Source: an uncultured Paenibacillaceae bacterium (GTDB lineage Bacteria > Bacillota > Bacilli > Paenibacillales > DA-C8). Taken from it: a stretch of DNA of 51,831 nucleotides. The position numbers and the translations under genes are program-made. Of this stretch, positions 50,484 through 51,831 are shown piece by piece (position 1 is the first letter of the stretch; the number at the start of each line of letters is the position of its first letter). The DNA lies in NCBI GenBank assembly GCA_937957685.1, contig CALGAO010000142.1, forward strand, positions 1 through 51,831, read 5' to 3'. A model generated the notes under the pieces. It did not search any database. It had not been told where the DNA came from and saw only the letters and a list, made by a program, of their open reading frames with translations.

Positions 50484-51602
50484 TCATTCAACGTCTGCTC
50501 TGGCAGCTTCCGTCCAGACACCCGCATCCTCCATCAGCTGATGCACCCATTGGACGGGGATGGCGAGGCCGATCTTCATCTTGCGCTGATTGACCTGGAC
50601 CGATCTCATCGCGTAAACGACGCCGATGACCTGACCATCTTCCCTGATGATCGGACTGCCGCTGTTGCCCCTGTATATGGGTGCCTGCAGCGCCATCGCG
50701 GGTGCGCGGGCATGACCGATCAGGCCGAGTGTCTCGCCTGCGTTGGCGATGCCGCTGAAGAACAGCGGATTGCCGATGACGTAGAAGGGTACACCTGGTT
50801 CGCCATCATAGCGGTCGGCCAGAGACAGTGCCGGAAGGTCCTGCGCATCAATGGCGAGCAGCGCCAGGTCCACCTCTTCGCTTGCAGCCACCACCTGCGC
50901 CACATACCGCTCGCCGTTCACCGCGACGACAGGCGTTGGATCATCTCCCACGACATGGCGGTTGGTGATGACCCACCCGCCCTGATCCACGACGAAGCCT
51001 GTCCCCTTCCCGTCCTTCGTGCGGACGATGGCAACCGCCTGCTTGTACAGCTGGATGTCGGGAGATCGCGACAGTTCGGCCGACACCTGGAGGAACCGGA
51101 TCGCGTCAAGCGAGTAGATCGAGGGCAGCCAGGCCACGACCTGCACCAGCATGACGAGCGCGATGACCGCCACCACCACTCTCCGCACTGCGGGCGAAGC
51201 GAAGAACGGCTGAGTCGCGGGTTCTTCCTCCGCTTCGGCGAAGTATCGCTCCAGTTCTTCTTCGCTGAACTCCCTTCCTTCCTCGAACCCGTCATCACGC
51301 ATGCCGGGCTCGCTCCCGCTGGTCGGGTCAACCGCATCACGCTGGTGCCGCGCCTCCGGTGAGTGATGGATCGGGCTTGTTTGCGCGTCTTGCCGGTTTC
51401 CCGCAAGGGGAGGCAGATGCTCCTCCTGATCCGCAAGATGATTCACAGGCTCATGCGTGCCCGGAAGTCGCTTCACGGGGAGGCGCTGCGGTTCCTGTGC
51501 AACCAGCTGCTGGTCCTCTTGTCGCGCGTCCTTTCCGGGCAAGTCCTGCGCGTGGATTGGCGCTTGTAACTGCTTGTCCAACGGGTCCCGTCTGTCGTCC
51601 AT
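50484..51602 (-). CDS. HtrA-like trypsin-type serine protease, membrane anchored, no PDZ domain
   Basis: The product has 372 residues from the ATG at 51602, which has GGAGG five bases upstream; frames beginning further up lack a site. The N-terminal about 135 residues are hydrophilic, Gln/Asp/His-rich and low in structure, and end in a Glu-rich stretch before one membrane helix (about 141-162), so they lie in the cytoplasm. The extracellular S1C protease domain has His216 (TNRHVVGD), Asp245 (EEVDLALLAI) and Ser314 (YRGNSGSP). No PDZ domain follows, unlike classical HtrA. It is probably a cell-surface quality-control or regulated protease. Confidence 0.9.
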   Translation of the reverse strand: MDDRRDPLDKQLQAPIHAQDLPGKDARQEDQQLVAQEPQRLPVKRLPGTHEPVNHLADQEEHLPPLAGNRQDAQTSPIHHSPEARHQRDAVDPTSGSEPGMRDDGFEEGREFSEEELERYFAEAEEEPATQPFFASPAVRRVVVAVIALVMLVQVVAWLPSIYSLDAIRFLQVSAELSRSPDIQLYKQAVAIVRTKDGKGTGFVVDQGGWVITNRHVVGDDPTPVVAVNGERYVAQVVAASEEVDLALLAIDAQDLPALSLADRYDGEPGVPFYVIGNPLFFSGIANAGETLGLIGHARAPAMALQAPIYRGNSGSPIIREDGQVIGVVYAMRSVQVNQRKMKIGLAIPVQWVHQLMEDAGVWTEAARADVE

Positions 51603-51831
51603 GCTTTCCTCCGACTTTCCTGTGCTAGATGCTGTGCACATCCTTTTTATCTCCATTGTACAGAAGGAAGCGGGCCGTGGACAGTTTTTTCTCCGGGATG
51701 AAGCAGCCCGGACAGGATCTGGTCCATGAACCATTGTGGTTAAAATGTTGGCTATGTTTAACTCAATTGTTGCTTACGAGGCTAGTTGGTTGATTTGGAG
51801 GGCACAATAGTGCGGCAGCTTTTTTCCAATG
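51603..51831. other. Tail of the window without a supported gene
   Basis: This stretch lies upstream of the protease gene. No promoter or further gene is clear from the sequence available. Confidence 0.4.

Overview
The window looks like chromosomal DNA of a GC-rich, spore-forming-type Firmicute of the Paenibacillaceae (Paenibacillus or Cohnella-like). The grounds are strong GGAGG ribosome sites, frequent GTG/TTG starts, an SLH surface protein, a BmrC/BmrD-type exporter, an SR1P-like peptide, a TipAS-type MerR regulator, and many sugar-use genes with AraC and ROK regulators. Genus is an inference; there is no rRNA here.

Bases 1 to about 7.45 kb are a worn, AT-richer segment. It holds an IS110 transposase (cut by the window edge) that truncates an SLH-domain gene, a complete IS256 element with a 7-bp target duplication just upstream of that gene's promoter, a lipoprotein esterase, a tlyA-type rRNA methyltransferase gene broken by one base in an A8 run, and an IS3 element. 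The IS3 element sits inside the first hairpin of a tandem array of 25-nt palindromes with a 51-bp period (to 7835). From there on the DNA is GC-rich and mostly intact.

7.9-20 kb is carbohydrate and redox metabolism: a heparinase II/III-like protein, a TetR repressor fused to an FAD amine-oxidase/phytoene-desaturase-like enzyme with its own operator, two SDR enzymes (one without the usual Tyr/Lys), a ROK repressor, an AraC regulator, a Gfo/Idh/MocA oxidoreductase and a GH140-like (DUF4038) hydrolase. 20-24.4 kb is a heterodimeric ABC exporter preceded by a 31-residue leader peptide and two tandem terminators, the layout of an antibiotic-responsive attenuator. 24.4-31.5 kb holds an AraC regulator, a lactonase, carA without carB, a J-like membrane protein, a LysE exporter and a 2-hydroxyacid dehydrogenase. 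31.6-38.2 kb holds a nitroreductase/DsbA/LLM/DinB operon, a MerR-TipAS regulator, a chemoreceptor and tRNA-Thr(CGT). 38.4-51.8 kb holds an AbrB-ABC transporter operon, an SR1P-like peptide, a LysM protein, an alpha/beta hydrolase with GH15, a sugar ABC importer without its ATPase, a sirtuin, a GNAT acetyltransferase, a metallophosphoesterase and an HtrA-like protease.

The most unusual signal lies in the intergenic DNA. Array A (8 palindromes, period exactly 51 bp) and array B (6 palindromes, period exactly 52 bp) share the pattern TGTA..GA-T-run-TC..TACA. A third, non-palindromic family occurs at three loci, each as a pair of CGTTCCGTT motifs exactly 51 bp apart. A constant spacing of about five DNA turns in different sequence families suggests either a shared amplification mechanism or phased protein binding.
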